DNA of 64,000 nucleotides from Zygnema cylindricum (GCA_037447655.1 JBBHKE010003208.1:174694-238693), one strand, 5' to 3'; counted from the stretch's first letter, positions 35,651 to 49,059 are shown. The notes: generated by a model not told the origin, from the sequence alone. Made by a program: numbers and translations.

Positions 35651-38280
35651 TCCTGGATGGAGAAACTGTCACCGTTTTTTTGATGACATACCTTTCCACA
35701 ATCACTTTCAGATTGATGATATCATGTGGAATGAAAAGATTGGTGGGTTTTCAGCCACCAAATTCTTCTACTTGTAACGGTAGTTCTTGTGATGCATTAT
35801 CTGCTTCTGTACTTGTATTCTGCAAACTTGCTCTTACAAGTAGAATCATCACAAGGGAACAATGCTAGGCTGTCAAAAAATGACTTAATCACATGAATCA
35901 GGTAACAATTTCAACCCTTCTAAACTTTTGCTGACCGGTTATTTCTTTACTCTCGTTTTCATGTATCATGGTTTACGAGATTATTCAATGGAAGATGCAA
36001 TGGATCGACTTTCTCTGGATTACTGCGACCATCCAGAAAGCAATTCATGCAAGGGAAAGGTGACAGGCTTACTTCATATTTTTTTCTATTGCACAGTGAA
36101 TTTTTTGCCACGGCCATTTTTTAAAAACTACAGTTCTTTTAACGTTTTCCTTTTATGTAAATTTTCTAAGGGGCTGCTTGCTTTCAGCTTTTAACTGCCT
36201 CTGATCTCAGCTTTTTCAGAATTGTTGAAGATAATGGCCAGGAATAGAGATGAAGAGGCTTTGATGTTTAAGCATTTTGCAGTGTTCCTGGTGTATTTGT
36301 GTGCATTCAATCTTCTGCTTGCCTTCCCCTTCGGTATTTTTTTTTAATGATTCTATCATTTTGTCATTCAAGCTGACTATTCTCTTTCTTCGGTGGTTTG
36401 TCTGTCTTATAGATAACTTCCGGTTATAGAAATATACGGAACGACTTGTCAACCACTTGAGGTGGTGATGGTTTGGAATCACTGCTGATCGTGTAAAGAA
36501 CCTGTGATGGCGATTACAGGTCAGACTTCCTCTCATTCCTCTCTCCTATTTAATTTATTTTGATTTAATTCGGTTATTTAAAGGGGTGAGGCAGTCCTGC
36601 ACTCAAGGAAGCTCATATATATGCTTGTATGTATATGTATGTAACTGAGTCATGGCTGGTGTTCCTTGGATGTCTTTATTCGTGTTTCATATTGTGTGTC
36701 TGAAGCTCATCGACTTTGGCCTGTTCTTGCCTTTTATGCCAGAATGGAGAGCTTCAAAACCTTTGTGAATACAAGAGTTGAAGCTTTGCATTGGAATTAA
36801 TGACATTGTTTGAAAGGCGCCATTGACCCATCAAATGCATCTGACCAGGTGACTGGTACTCACATAACCCTGGTTTCAGATGTTCTTTTTAAAATGTTAA
36901 CGCAAAAAATTTCTTTGACTATGCAGATGATGCCACAGGAACCAGTTGCCTGGACTCCGTATTTTTTAGAAACTTTCACAACATTGACTATCAGCTTATG
37001 AAGGGTACGCAACGCAGTAACTTGTCAAAGCCTGTAGTCAGAATCATTTTCGAAACGCATCATTTGGTGAAATTTAGTTGGCAGTCAGTAGTGTGAATGG
37101 GATACGTTTGCAGTGACTATTGCCTCGTATTATTGCTTGTGATATCCAAATGTTTAAATGAAGACTAAAATGTTGCATATCAAGAGCTTGTATCAAGAGT
37201 CTGACACAGTAAATAATGGACAATGGCCTTTGCAGGTACAAGGTGCCCTCTTCTAACTATGTTCAGTTGAGGTTACTAGCTCCAACGAAATTAACTAAAT
37301 TTTATAAAGGATGTCAATCCAGAAACGTAATTACTGCAAACAGCCTTGCAAGGGAAGAGGAGAGGAGAGGAAATTAAGGCAAATGACTTGAACCAAGTGC
37401 AGTTACTTAGAATAGCATATTTTACATGAAGTGAGGTTAATGTTTAAAACGTAAACTCGTTTGGCTTAACGCTGCCCGAGTAAAACGACCATGTACATCA
37501 GCAACACGAAACAGTTCAAGATAGAAAGAAGACAAATTGTGTTTGTACATATTTAACAGTGCAATTTGTCACCGAATAGGAAAATAGTTGTTGGTTGCGA
37601 AGCATGAATTCAAGCTTCATAAGTAATTATGGATACTTAATGCATTTTAACTATAATAGCATTTTTTATAAGAAGTGAAGCTAGTATTTGGAAGATGTCA
37701 CATTTAGCTTATTTCTGCCCAATCAAACGACCATTTATATCATCAACAAGAAAAAAAAAACCTCTTGGTTCTAACACCCAAGTGCAACTATTCGATGACC
37801 AATGATTAGAGTATTGGAAATGAAAGAATGATTAAAACATGACTGACCTGTGATACTGTCCGTGTGAAAATTTTGGAAAAAAACATATCTTGTCTATCTC
37901 ATTTTCCTTAAAAATAAAACTCCAGTTAAGTAATCGGTTTGGATTTGTGTTGACATTGTGTGGGACATTGAATGGAAAAAGACATGTTTCCCCCAGTCGA
38001 AAGTTGGCAGTTTAGGGTCAGTTGAGAGTTGAGATTGAATGTAGAAGGGAATGAAACAAGCAGTAATCCCAATTACATGTCCTCTTCGAAAAACATTAAA
38101 ACTTACATTTTGGAAAGAATTAACATGTACAATTCGGAAAGAATTAACATGTATTTGGAAAGAATCAATGTCGATGTACGTTTAAAGCGGCCACCTTTAC
38201 CATATAAGGCCCCAAGTATTCTTCTGTGACAGCTGGTGATAGCTGATGCCATCACAATATAAAGCAGAACCGCCACAGAA
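35651..38280 (+). other. Region downstream of CDC20 with unassigned exon-like pieces
   Basis: No gene I can name. Exon-like pieces: 35986-36059 (MEDAMDRLSLDYCDHPESNS, ending at a GT donor) and an open frame about 36888-37095 containing YADDATGTSCLDSVFF and YQLMKGTQRSNL before a stop. They may be 3' UTR, an unrecognised gene or a retroelement trace. 37100-38280 shows nothing recognisable except three short units of GGAAAGAATTAACATGTA type at 38108-38170. Confidence 0.3.
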
Positions 38281-38502
38281 GTACACCATGTATCACTATG
38301 TGTTAATAATTTTTCTGCCACTTAAAACATCTATTCACCGTACACACTTGTCCGATTTTCACATGGAGACCGCCAATCAGAAGGTGAGAATCTTGGCTTT
38401 CAGTCACGACTATTAGATCCATAATCCGACAAGTGTGTATGGAGAAAAGATGTTTTGTGGGCAAAAAAACACATTAACGCTAATAGCGATACAAGGTGTA
38501 CC
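38281..38502. mobile_element. MITE group B copy 1 (222 bp)
   Basis: The ends GTACACCATGTATCACTATG and GCTAATAGCGATACAAGGTG form terminal inverted repeats. The interior has CCGTACACACTTGTCCGATT and its complement CCGACAAGTGTGTATGGAG, making a second inner inverted repeat. Confidence 0.75.
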
Positions 38503-38563
38503 TTCTGAAATAGCAACTTTGAGTGAACACAGAAAGCACTCAAATCCAAATCAACTCCTCAAA

Positions 38564-38757
38564 CTACACATTGTATCGCTTTTAGTGTTAGTGTTTTCTT
38601 CCCCACTTAAGACAAATTTTATCTGTGCACATTTGTCCGATTTCCCATTGGAGCCCGCCTCGACTGTCCAATTAACAGTCGGACAAATGTGCGCGTAGAA
38701 AAGATGTTTAAAGTGACGAAAAAAAAAATAGTACTAATAGTGATACATGGTGTACAC
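38564..38757. mobile_element. MITE group B copy 2 (194 bp)
   Basis: The ends are CTACACATTGTATCGCTTTT and CTAATAGTGATACATGGTGT. The inner inverted repeat is GCACATTTGTCCGATT with GTCGGACAAATGTGC. It lies only about 60 bp from copy 1. Confidence 0.75.
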
Positions 38758-39440
38758 CAATGTGTAGTATAGTAATGCATGTGCAGAAAACTCACATTAA
38801 AAAATCTAACAAATAAAACTCCTGAGATACACTGAAATTCAAGAGAACAAGAAACACCATTATTATTCCTAAATAACTTTTCAGGTCCTCCAGTTCCATC
38901 AACAAAAACATCAACAACAACGATTTCCTCAACTCAAAAGCATTTTCAAAATGGACTAAAGAACTTTTTAAGATAATTCCCTAAAAAGACAAACAGGATA
39001 CAGAAATCCCGAAATAAATTCCCCAAGTACATCGCCAAACTCCTCGACAACAAAAATGTCTATTACATGTTACCAACAAATAGTCATTCCATCCAAAAAC
39101 TTTGACACCATTATTCACAAAATTTAGTGAGAATCGACTCAGAAAAAAAAAAAAAACTTTGTTCCAACTGCGCTGACTCGAAAAGAGACATGTCTGTCCA
39201 TTTTAGGCAAAAACCTGCACCTTCCTAAACCCTAAAACGTGGTCTCCCCCATGCCAGTTTTTAAAAATTATGAGCCGCCCAAAAACACCAAAACCTCGTG
39301 ATTTTACAGACTCACTAATGCCTGATTGTTTCATTTTTCCTGAATCAAAAAAAAAGTCAAAGCAGTTTCCCTTTATGTTTCCTCCTGCCTCGTTTTCACG
39401 TCAGGCGGGATGTGACATCACATAGCGATCCTCGACCGGA

Positions 39441-39493
<53 letters not shown>

Positions 39494-39639
39494 AAAAGGT
39501 GGTTCTAAAATTTCAAAATACAATGCTGCGGCGAGACCAAAAAAAAGGTCCACGAAAAACCTCGATTTCTACGCCTCCATACAGAATACAACCACTCAAT
39601 AATGAGTCGAAAGGATAAATACCTTCTCCACTTTCTTCG
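38758..39639. other. Intergenic stretch with a GAAA microsatellite
   Basis: A-rich on the + strand. There is a (GAAA)n tract of about 13 units at 39441-39496. No gene is supported. Confidence 0.5.
39441..39496. repeat. (GAAA)n microsatellite
   Basis: An uninterrupted AAGA/GAAA tract read directly from the sequence. Confidence 0.95.
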
Positions 39640-42512
39640 ATGTTCTTCCCCGGATCTCCGGTTCAAGCTCTAATATCTCCGAAATCACCGGTCCCAGGTC
39701 GCCAATCCACACTATATCAGTTACAATTACAAAATGAGTGACTATATAAATTATAAAGCCACATAAGGAAAATTAGTAAAAACTATATATCTCATGACAC
39801 ACATATAGGCATATATATATGCATAAATATGTTAGATCATGCACTGCATATTATGTATATTAGCCACCACGAAGGAAAAAAAAGAAGAGAAGTTCCTCCT
39901 CGCCTTGCATTCCAATTTGCTCCATGGACTCCTCTGCCGTTCTTTCCCTCACTCTCCCTCTCTCTTTCTCTTTCCACCTTTATGTCATACAGCCTCGTAA
40001 ACTATTAGTAGTCTCCCGACCTACTCTTCTCCAACCTCCTTTTCCCCTTTCCACGCCACATAGAACGATTCCGTTTCCGTCCCATTTCTGTTTCCGTTCC
40101 CCTCCATTCCCTCGAAAAGAACACACTGCCAATCCGGAGACTGAACATATTGCGGAGGCATAAAATCCTCCGTTGCCATAAACTGATCAAGGAACAAAAC
40201 TAACACGTTTTCGTCCGTTTTTGAATGTAAATCCCTCCAAAATAACGCCCAATCGTTCGCTTTTTTCCCTCTCATATTCTGAATTATCGAATGACTTATC
40301 ACTACGATCGAATTCCCCTTAAAACCTTCCAGAGATTCCAAAACCTCAAGTAGTTCTCCTTCCCGGAAACTTCCGATTCCTGCTAAAGAGACGGAATTAG
40401 ACACTCCTTCCCATCCTCCTCCCCTCCCAAAACTTTTTATTTCTACCTCTTTTTCTGGAAGCATCCCTGCAAAAAATAAAATAAAACCGAGACCGAGACA
40501 TCCGGGTCCCTCTCCCAAACAAATAGACCTGATGGGATTGTCCATCTCCCCTCTTGCTTTTCCTTTTCCTATCCCTCTCTCTCCCTCCTCCATCTCTCCT
40601 TCTTCTGCACATTCTCCCACCTCTCCTCCCACTTCACCCTTCATAAAAAAACGAGGAAAAGATCCTCTCACTCTCTCTAAACTCCTCAAAAGTTCCATCT
40701 CTCTCTCCACAAACAGCCCACTAATATTTAAAAGACCGAACCCTCGATTTCCCTCCCTCTCTCCCCCTCTCTCTCCCTCCGCCAGCATTGCAAATTGCTG
40801 AGTCAGCGCAGACGCCTGGAACAACAAAACCCTCTCTGCCAGTCTGGCAAATGCTGACGTGTCTTTGGCGTTTACCAACTGTCCAATCAAAGCCTCCATA
40901 ACAGAATCTCCTGAGCCTCTATTTCTGGTAAATAATCTTTTTCCTTTTCCCTTCACTCCTCCTCCGACTACTCCAGCCCCTCCAACTCCTACTACTCCTA
41001 CCCCAAAAACAACGCCACCTTCTCTGCCTTCTCTCCCTCCAACCCCTGCACCTTCTCTCCATCCACCCTCTCTCCAAGCTCCCTCTCTCCCTCCTAGCTC
41101 TCCCCTAAACCTCCCTCCTCCTCCCAGTTGTACAGATCCGTACGGAGCAGGTTCCCTACAGCTCATCAAATGCTTCATAACCTCCTTTCTCTCCTCTCCT
41201 CCTCCTCCTCCTCCTCTTTCTCCCTCCTTCTCCTCCTCCTCTCTCCTCCTCCTCCTCCTCCTCCTCCTCCTCCTCCTCCTCCCATTGGCTTATTTCGAGT
41301 ACTGACTCGGCGTGCCCTCTCCGGAGCCATCATCTGTTTCGCCGCTTGTCTTTTTCTGCTACCACTCATGTCTCCTCTCTCTCCTCTCTCTCCTCTCTCT
41401 CCTCTCTCTCCTCTCTCTCCAATGACTGCTCCTTTTCCCCAATTACTTCCAGAAAATTCCATTATACCCAAACGAGCTTCTCTCGACTCCCCAACCCTCT
41501 CCTCCCTTCGCCTCCCTCTTCTCAAATCCCTCATGTCCAAATCATCATCGAGTTCCATACTCGATCCCTCTCCCTCTCCCTCTCCCTCTCCTTCTCCCTC
41601 TCTCTCCCTGTTCCCATCCTCCCATTCTGTCACCTTTGTCACCATATTCCAATTTTCACCGACAAAACAAGAGTCTCTCTTCCCCTCATTTCCTCCTTCG
41701 TTCTCTCCCCACTCTCCCCCTCTCTCTCCCTTCCCCCCATGGTCTCCACCGTCGCTAAAGTCCCAAGAAAATCGCACGTTTCCTGGGGAAACTGGCGAAT
41801 GGGGTTGTGCCACGTGTCCCTCTCCTTCCCTCCATCCGTTCGTCTCATTCCCGAGATGGAGAGATTGGAAGTCTCCCAGAAGCTTCGTGGAGCCGCTAGC
41901 AGACGAAGAACCGGCAGCCGAAAACATGCCACGTGGCCTCCCAAAATGCACTTCTGTCGGCGTCCTTTTCCTTGCTGACGTGTCAGCTGCCAGGTGGCAT
42001 GCCCTCGCAGCTCCTGCCGTCGAACCCTTTGCTGACGTGGCATGCGGTGACGATGTGGGCTTTCTTGCTGACGTGGCATTTTTGGCTGGAGTGCAAATCG
42101 CGACGTCGGTGGTACTGGAAGCCTCCAATTGGTCGTCGAAAAATGGGTCCATTTGGAGCTGCAACGGAATGGTAACGGAAGAAACGGAGGCGGCGTCGCA
42201 TAGAACACCCGAAGAATCTAACGGAAAGCCGGCCGAATTCTCACATAGAACCTGCGTGGGCGCTACATTGTCGTAGTGGACTGACGAGAGTGGCGGAGGA
42301 GGACGAATGTGGGTCGTCGAATGTGGAACGGAGGAATTCACATGCGAAGGTTCTCCGTAACGGAACAGTTTGTTTTGACACGTGTACGGCATTCCGTTAC
42401 AGGCGTCCTGTCCGGCATTGAGGTAGCGGAGGACTTTTTCGTCGAGAGTCTCGGGCTCGGAGAGAGCCCAAATGGGACCGCCACTCAGGGTAAGCCACCG
42501 GCGCTGGGCCAT
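39640..42512 (-). CDS. Unrecognised plant protein gene, low-complexity Gly/Glu/Arg-rich
   Basis: Two long minus-strand frames overlap by 4 nt at 41175-41178. Frame 1 (42512-41175, 445 codons) starts MAQRRWLTLSGGPIWALSEP, is rich in Ser, Thr and Gly, has a Glu-Gly repeat (about 41560-41610) and ends in a Gly run followed by an Arg/Glu run. Frame 2 (41178-40021, 385 codons) contains MEALIGQLVNAKDTSAFARL with LLFQASALTQQFAML (40780-40900) and FLDQFMATEDFMPPQYVQSP (about 40130-40190). A further exon is likely at 39640-39712, reading VWIGDLGPVISEILELEPEI and ending at a donor. The frames may be one protein split by an indel in the GGA repeat, or joined by an unseen splice. I do not recognise the family; the WxGD exon weakly recalls DOG1-domain proteins, an unproven idea. 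Confidence 0.5.
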
Positions 42513-42628
42513 AGGGGGTGGAGGGAGAGAGGAGGAGGGGAGAGAAGGGGAAAGGGGAGAGGGATGGGAGGGATGGAGGGATTTAGGTTTTGGGTAAGGG
42601 AGAGGACATTCAGGAGGAAAGGAGACTG

Positions 42629-42631
<3 letters not shown>

Positions 42632-42665
<34 letters not shown>

Positions 42666-42690
42666 AGAGAGAGAGAGAGAGAGAGAGAGG
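42632..42690. repeat. (GA)n tract upstream of the 42512 gene
   Basis: Two GA runs separated by GGGAGG. On the minus strand they read as CT repeats about 120-180 bp upstream of the gene's start, where plant leaders and GAGA-type promoter elements occur. Confidence 0.9.
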
Positions 42691-42800
42691 TATTAATTGA
42701 GGAGATAAGGGAGGGAAAAGATATGCGTGTAATGAAAAGGAGGAAGAGATCCAGGAAGGGAGAAAGGAGAAAGAAAGAATATTAAAATAGAGACAAGGGA

Positions 42801-42803
<3 letters not shown>

Positions 42804-42870
<67 letters not shown>
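42804..42870. repeat. (GA)n microsatellite
   Basis: Over 30 uninterrupted GA units in the upstream region of the minus-strand gene. Confidence 0.95.
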
Positions 42871-42874
<4 letters not shown>

Positions 42875-42996
42875 AGCTAGAACACTAATTGTAGGGAGAA
42901 AATGGAGAAATTTCTAAGTTATTTTGAAGTACCGGAGACTGAATCTGACGGCCGTCATTTCATCCGGCGGTAAACATGCAGTCACCGTCACAAAAT

Positions 42997-43096
<100 letters not shown>

Positions 43097-43300
43097 GAAA
43101 GACAGGAGGGAGAAAAGAGAGAGGGAGAGGGAGAGAGAGAGAGAGAGGGGCAGGAAGGGCGAGGAGAAGACAAGAAAACGAGCCGGAATCAAGAAGAGTG
43201 TTGGGTTCCAGAGCCAGGTCTGCAGGAAACAACTGGGCTAAGAGGGAGAGAGAGAGAGAGAGAGAGAGAGCCGTACGGCGCCTCACTAGGGACCCTAGAA

Positions 43301-45028
43301 AAGCAGGATCCACGTGGACTATTTCTTTTCTGTGATTGGACGATATATTTAGGGTTTACGCGAACCACAGAGCGGTGATCAGACAGTCACTAAATGTCAC
43401 ATCACAGGCTACACGTGTGAAATAGTACAGTACGACTGTACGAATTGGTGAAGAAGAGGACACGCTGTACGATTGTAGTACACATGTTTCTAAAGAATTT
43501 TCTAGAGATTGCTTTTTTTTTTTTTTTAAGTTAGAGAAAAAAAAAGGAAAACAGAAAAAATATAAAAAATGGATGTGTGAACGCCTATTCAAGGCGGCTC
43601 CGTTTGGACACTCTTAGGTTAAGCAACGCTCGATCTAGCCGTCCGTATAGATCTGAAATAAATCGGACGGCTGTTAGCCGTACAAGTCTGTTCGTGCGAG
43701 GGCCTGAGGGGAGCTATGGTTTATATGGACGCGGCGGTCACCACCGTACGGATGTTGTCGGTGGCAGCCTGTATCAGCTACCGTTAAAATCGTACTTCAG
43801 TGATTGTACTTGCGTACGGTCAAGATCCTTGTCGAAAATATGGAAGGAGGTGCAGGTGACTTCCGTAAACGGCAATGGACAAAACTGTTGCCATTCGTGC
43901 TACTGTACAGAACTGCACTGTAGTCGGGGATCGGCTTCATTCAGTCCATTGGGCCGTTTTCCGGTCATAAGTTTATTGGACCTCGACGACAGCCGTTCGA
44001 TTTTCGAATACCGTGAATCGGACGGCCGAATGTTTGATTTTACAAAGCGGGCCCTGGCGATAAGCTGGTACAGTACAAGGCTTTTCTTGTTTGGAAATAT
44101 GTCGGTCGTACAATTTCAAAAGCCAGATATGCTTGGTCAGGATTGTCTGTACAGCTCTGCAGTCTGCCACGTAGGGAAAGTCAATGATTCTGGATCATGT
44201 CTGACAAGTAGCAACCGAAATAGAGTGAACGTGACGTGATGTTATTAAGGACCTCTGTACGGATTTACCTTACGGACATAAACATGCAGCACGTGTGAAC
44301 GCGAATGCCAATAGTCGCAGAAGCATACATATATTCAGTCGCCGGGGTACATAATATTTCAGTCCACATTCATAGTTTACCGTAATGCTACATAAAAAGT
44401 TAAAAACGACTTATGGTACGCAGAAGACGACAACCGGACGGAAAACCTCGGTGTCTTTACACGTGTACATTACGTGATGGTGGATGATGTAGAAAGTTAT
44501 CAAAAAGGAGTCAATTGAACGACGATTGTAGATTCTGCTACGTATTGACGGCCCCGATGGTACGATGAAGATTCAGAAAAGATGGGATACCCAATGCGAA
44601 TGCATGGAAGGGACGAGTCAAAACTTGTCGGAAGTCGCAAGCTGCCGGTCGCCAAAAAAAAATTTCATCACTCTGCTATGGTGCCAGTTCATTGAGCCTA
44701 CAGGACAAATCCACCGACACAGTTACTTTTTCCTGTTCCAACAGATTGCTGACGCAAGTATTCATCCAAGTTCTAAATAGTAAATACTTAAAACGACAAA
44801 AATAAGTAATTTAAACATGTGCACGAGCGCTAATAAGCGGTGATAATGCGAGCGATTCCTGGCGATACTGGAAAGTAATCGAAGTAAACGTACAGAAAAC
44901 TGAGAAAAGTGAATGATTTTCAACAAATCGTAATTTTTTCAGTACAATAATATCGAGACTGGCCAGTATCGCCATCGATCACGTACTTATAACTACACCC
45001 TGAACCGCTTTTAGTGCAAATAAATTAT
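43301..45028 (+). other. Intergenic, GTACGG-rich, with one uncertain open frame
   Basis: An open frame of 220 codons runs at 43577-44239 from a GTG. No domain or splice context supports it; the segment is dense in CCGTAC/GTACGG motifs, which keeps frames open. A further start-like MITE end (TACACCCTGAACCGCTTTTA) stands at about 44993. No other feature seen. Confidence 0.4.
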
Positions 45029-45544
45029 ACTACATCGTGAATCGCTATTAAAGCTAAGAAGTAATTAGTGTAGAAAAACAATTAGTGTTATTATCTCTAT
45101 TGGAGTTTAAAGGCCTAACGCCAACAGAAAATAACGTTAATTAATATATCTAACAGTAATTTGGATACACATTCCCATAATTTAGCTGCGATAGTTTGTT
45201 TACACATATTCGACTCTTGAACATGTGAGAACATGTTCTCGCTATTTTCCCTCGTGTATATGATCGTGAATCAAATCTGAGTGCGCTATTCCGTGGCGAC
45301 GCACTCAATTTGCCGAGTCGACGCCTTTATTTTACACTTATGTTATACGTCTGTACAAATTAATGAGCATTTTTAATGCAAACTAAGACATTTCGCACAT
45401 TGTACTATTTAAAATAATCAAAATTATATCAATTAACGTTAATTAAACAAAATAATAGGGCCACCAATTCATCTTGAGGTTTGAGTGTCAAAATTTGGGG
45501 GCGCCGAATAAACGTTATAAACACTAATAACGATTCACGGTGTA
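45029..45544. mobile_element. MITE group A copy 3 (about 515 bp)
   Basis: It begins TACTACATCGTGAATCGCTA and ends ACTAATAACGATTCACGGTG then TA. It shares ACTCTTGAACATGTGAGAAC and AAAATTTGGGGGCGC with the intact copy at 27264-27787. Confidence 0.75.
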
Positions 45545-45700
45545 CGTTTTAAAGAAAGTTGTTTACGCGAATTAAACCATTTCTATATTAACTTAAAGAA
45601 CAAGTTTAGTATTATTAGTTATATTTTGATTCGAGGGTCAAAATCCAGGGGCGCAGATATAGTGTTATTAACAGTATAAGTTATTAACGTTATACTTGTC
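45545..45700. repeat. Partial extra copy of the MITE group A right arm
   Basis: GAATTAAACCATTTCTATAT, then GATTCGAGGGTCAAAATCCA and GGGGCGC repeat the last 130 bp of the adjacent MITE in diverged form. Confidence 0.45.
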
Positions 45701-47457
45701 AATAAGCCATAGTATTTTTTTCTTAAATTGTTGTACAGAGTAACGTAGCTTTCAAGTTACCTCGTTAACAATCATAACATTTAATTGCAAAACATCATAA
45801 AAGACCTTTGTTTATTAGTCATGTGTACGAATGTTAATGGAGAAAAAAAAATACTTAATCGCTTACAACTAATTATAGTCAACTTCGTAAGCATGCCTTG
45901 TTTAACGATGTTCTATTTTTTGACCTATAAGCTAGTTATAAAATTTATTTTTCAGTTTTCTTTCATCATACAAAACTTATACCTTCTCAAATTTAAAAGA
46001 TGTTAAACTTAGAGAAAAGAAAAAACATAACATAAACGATGCTTAAAACAACTTTTGAATAATACGCATATTTAAAACAGGGCAGCGATAATACAAAGCT
46101 TAAGTTGACTTAGGGGCACGTGGTCAGTCGCGCTATCTACCATTATATGTTACTTTCCGTTATTTTGTGAGTTTTTCTCGACAAAAACCGTTATAGCAAC
46201 ATTGTTACGGACACCAATATGTTTAAGCAATATAGTTTTATAAAAAAAAATACTTTTATTGTTTAAACCTCCAGTTTAAGTTAAAGCACTCATCATGATG
46301 TGTTTATTTTAGTTATGCATTTTTTTTGGCTTGTATAAAACCATTATACACATAACTTTCCGCTTATGTTTTCTAGTCATTCTCAATGGTTTATTTTACA
46401 ATACCTTTAACAATCACACAACATATTTTTTACGTACAACAAACGTGAAAGTGTATACATCGTCATTTATTATATTGTTAACGTGATCGCAATATGACCT
46501 TGATAAATGACATAGTTCAAAATGCTAGACGTATTATAAAAGGCGAAGTATAAACCATGATCAAATATAAGTTACCACATATAACCCCACTAATATCCAT
46601 AAAAATATACATTTCGTGCTAAAACTATCTTATGTTTATTCAAAGCTTTGAACTATACCAAAAATAATATATATTGACCTTGTGCGATGCACGTTATTGT
46701 GGTATGAGATATGAATACTTTATTATTAAAGGAGTGTAGCCTAAAAGACTAAAAGGAAAAAAAATCAGTCGATGTGTTTTTTAGGTTTTCAAATGTTCAT
46801 AACGATATTTCAACAATTTTATTTGCATTTTTGCTATGAAGTAATGAGAGTTGGAAGACTTTATACATCGTCTTTCACCATTGTTTTCAAGTTTATAACG
46901 TCATCATGTATATTTTTATATTTGACCAGCCTAAACTTGTACCCTTAACGTACAAAACACGTCGAGTAATGACAATCGTCGACGTCATAAACTTTCACCA
47001 TATTAGTTTGTACGATTAGATAATGTTGCCATAATTTAAAAAAGGCTCTATATTAAAGCCACGTTTTTTTTGTTATTTGATAGACTTTGTTTAAAGTATA
47101 ATGGAAGTTTAAGGATCATTTTAATTTTACTAATACAACGTTATTACTAAAAACACATTGTTTATCGACACCTATTAACTAATTGAGAAACAAAAAAATG
47201 TTATGTCACAAAAAAATAAATTATGACATTTTATTTAAGTTAAAAATACTTAAGATGATCAAATACATCAATTTTTTTTAAACATTATATCATATTTTCA
47301 AGAATGATAAAAAAAATGCTTATATTTGTTTCCCTATACATATTCATTAACATTTGTTATTCACACTTGTTGTTTATTTTGATTTACGACCAAGTTTTAA
47401 AATATGTGGATGTTTCCAAATGTATCGAGTATAACCCAATTGGTTGTAAATTGAATT

Positions 47458-47595
47458 GTATAAAACGAAAGCCATCCAAAGTGGTTTGTACTCTCACCAA
47501 ATAATAGTGTCGTAAAAATGTGTATTTCTATAAACATAAAAAAAAAATATTGCGTAAACGTTATTTGTTTTCAACATCTTTAATGTCCAAATAGT
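47458..47595 (+). repeat. Direct repeat, copy 1
   Basis: TATAAAACGAAAGCCATCCA ... GTGGTTTGTACT ... AACGTTATTTGTTTT ... ATGTCCAAATAG, matched in order at 48328-48453 with scattered changes. Confidence 0.65.
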
Positions 47596-48327
47596 AGTGT
47601 TGTGTATCGGCAATAAATTTATCGCGATAACACCGCTACCGATAGTTATCGGTTGTCGAACGCTCAGGGGTCCCGATATATTGCTCCGAGACCATTAAAT
47701 TCCTTATCGGCGATAACTGGAAAAAATATAGTGCGCTATATGTAAAATATTGTATTATATTTTCACTTTATATAGCGCCGCATGCCATGTGTAACAATAT
47801 GTTCTGTACTCTGTGTAATGGAACCCAGATAGTTCATAGTTTTTTTCGGAAAGGGCGAAACCGCCAAAGTGTTTTTGCAGCAACCAACGGGTAAGTTTTA
47901 GTAATATTTTTAGCAGTGTGGAATTTTTTTTTTTATCGTCCCATACTGCCTGGTTGGTCAATTTGAGGCTTTATGTAGTGTGGCCTTCAAAATTGCATAC
48001 GCTAACATGATAGATAGTTAGTTGTGTTATGGGCTTTTCATGTGAAAACTTAGATCGCTACTTTGATCAGCGACCGTGCGTTCGTCCAAATCTGAAAATT
48101 TTAAATAAAAATACCTCAAAACTCACATAATTTTGTCTTTGTCCGAATGTTTTTACAAGTGTAGACATGATGTTTAATTCTTTATCGATCGATGTGCAAC
48201 TCAACCCTGTTACTATTTTTTTTTCATTTTGAGACCCCTACAATATGGGTCTTAAGGTCATATCGTATGTTTTACATATAATAAGCATATTGTATGGGCC
48301 TACTTTCACCTACTTTTGAACTATGGT

Positions 48328-48453
48328 ATAAAACGAAAACCATTCAGAGTGGTTTGTACTATCACCAAATAATATCGTGAAAAGGTGGATTTATATAAAC
48401 AACAAAAAAAAAGATATTCGGTAAACGTTATTTGTTTTAATGTCCAAATAGAG
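48328..48453 (+). repeat. Direct repeat, copy 2
   Basis: TATAAAACGAAAACCATTCA ... GTGGTTTGTACT ... AACGTTATTTGTTTT ... ATGTCCAAATAG. It begins about 870 bp from the start of copy 1, so this could be a pair of short LTR ends or a local duplication. Confidence 0.65.
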
Positions 48454-49059
48454 TAACAAATTCGTTGTTACACATTGGGACTAATTTACACATCTTTTGG
48501 TTCTTCCATGAAATTTTGTTAATTTTGTTTACAACGCCAAAAAACGAATGGTGATTGGCCATAATTTGACCTGCTTCCATCAAATGGGTCCACTAGTCGG
48601 GTCATTTTCTGAAAATGAGTGTTTTGATTGGCCATATGAGCCCTAATAAACCTCTAAGGCTAATAATTACTTGACGTGAACAGCGACACGAAGCGAGTGG
48701 CTGAAACATGTTATCCCATTCGAATCTCCGACGTTCAATTTGAGCCTTCTTCTTGCCTTGGGATTAACACTTATTTTTGCGTTGTTGCCTGTCTTTTCGT
48801 ACGTTTCATTTGAAATAATTCATAGTTGTTCATAGCGATTAGTGTGAACGTTTCAATCGTGACAAATTATACGTAACGAACGTATTGAAAGTTTTGAACA
48901 AATCGCAAAAAATCGTTAATGAATGTTCATCCGTACAATTTTGTACAGTTAAAACAAAATTATTTTTAGGAATAGCGCAGTTTGTAAGTTTTCCGTTAAA
49001 TGAGCCCTAAAGTATTATAAATATTTAAATAAATATGACATTCCAAGTGGTATCAAAAT

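Larger units (their letters stand above)
45701..49054. other. AT-rich gene-poor region
   Basis: No supported gene. It holds a diverged direct repeat of about 130 bp (47458-47595 and 48328-48453, separate entries) and a TTATCGGCGATAA near-palindrome at about 47702, also seen near 1799. The short open frames here have no family signature. Confidence 0.5.

Noticed and set aside
43577-44239. 220-codon + strand frame
   Set aside because: GTG start, no domain, no splice context, lies in GTACGG-rich intergenic DNA; chance frame more likely than a gene.
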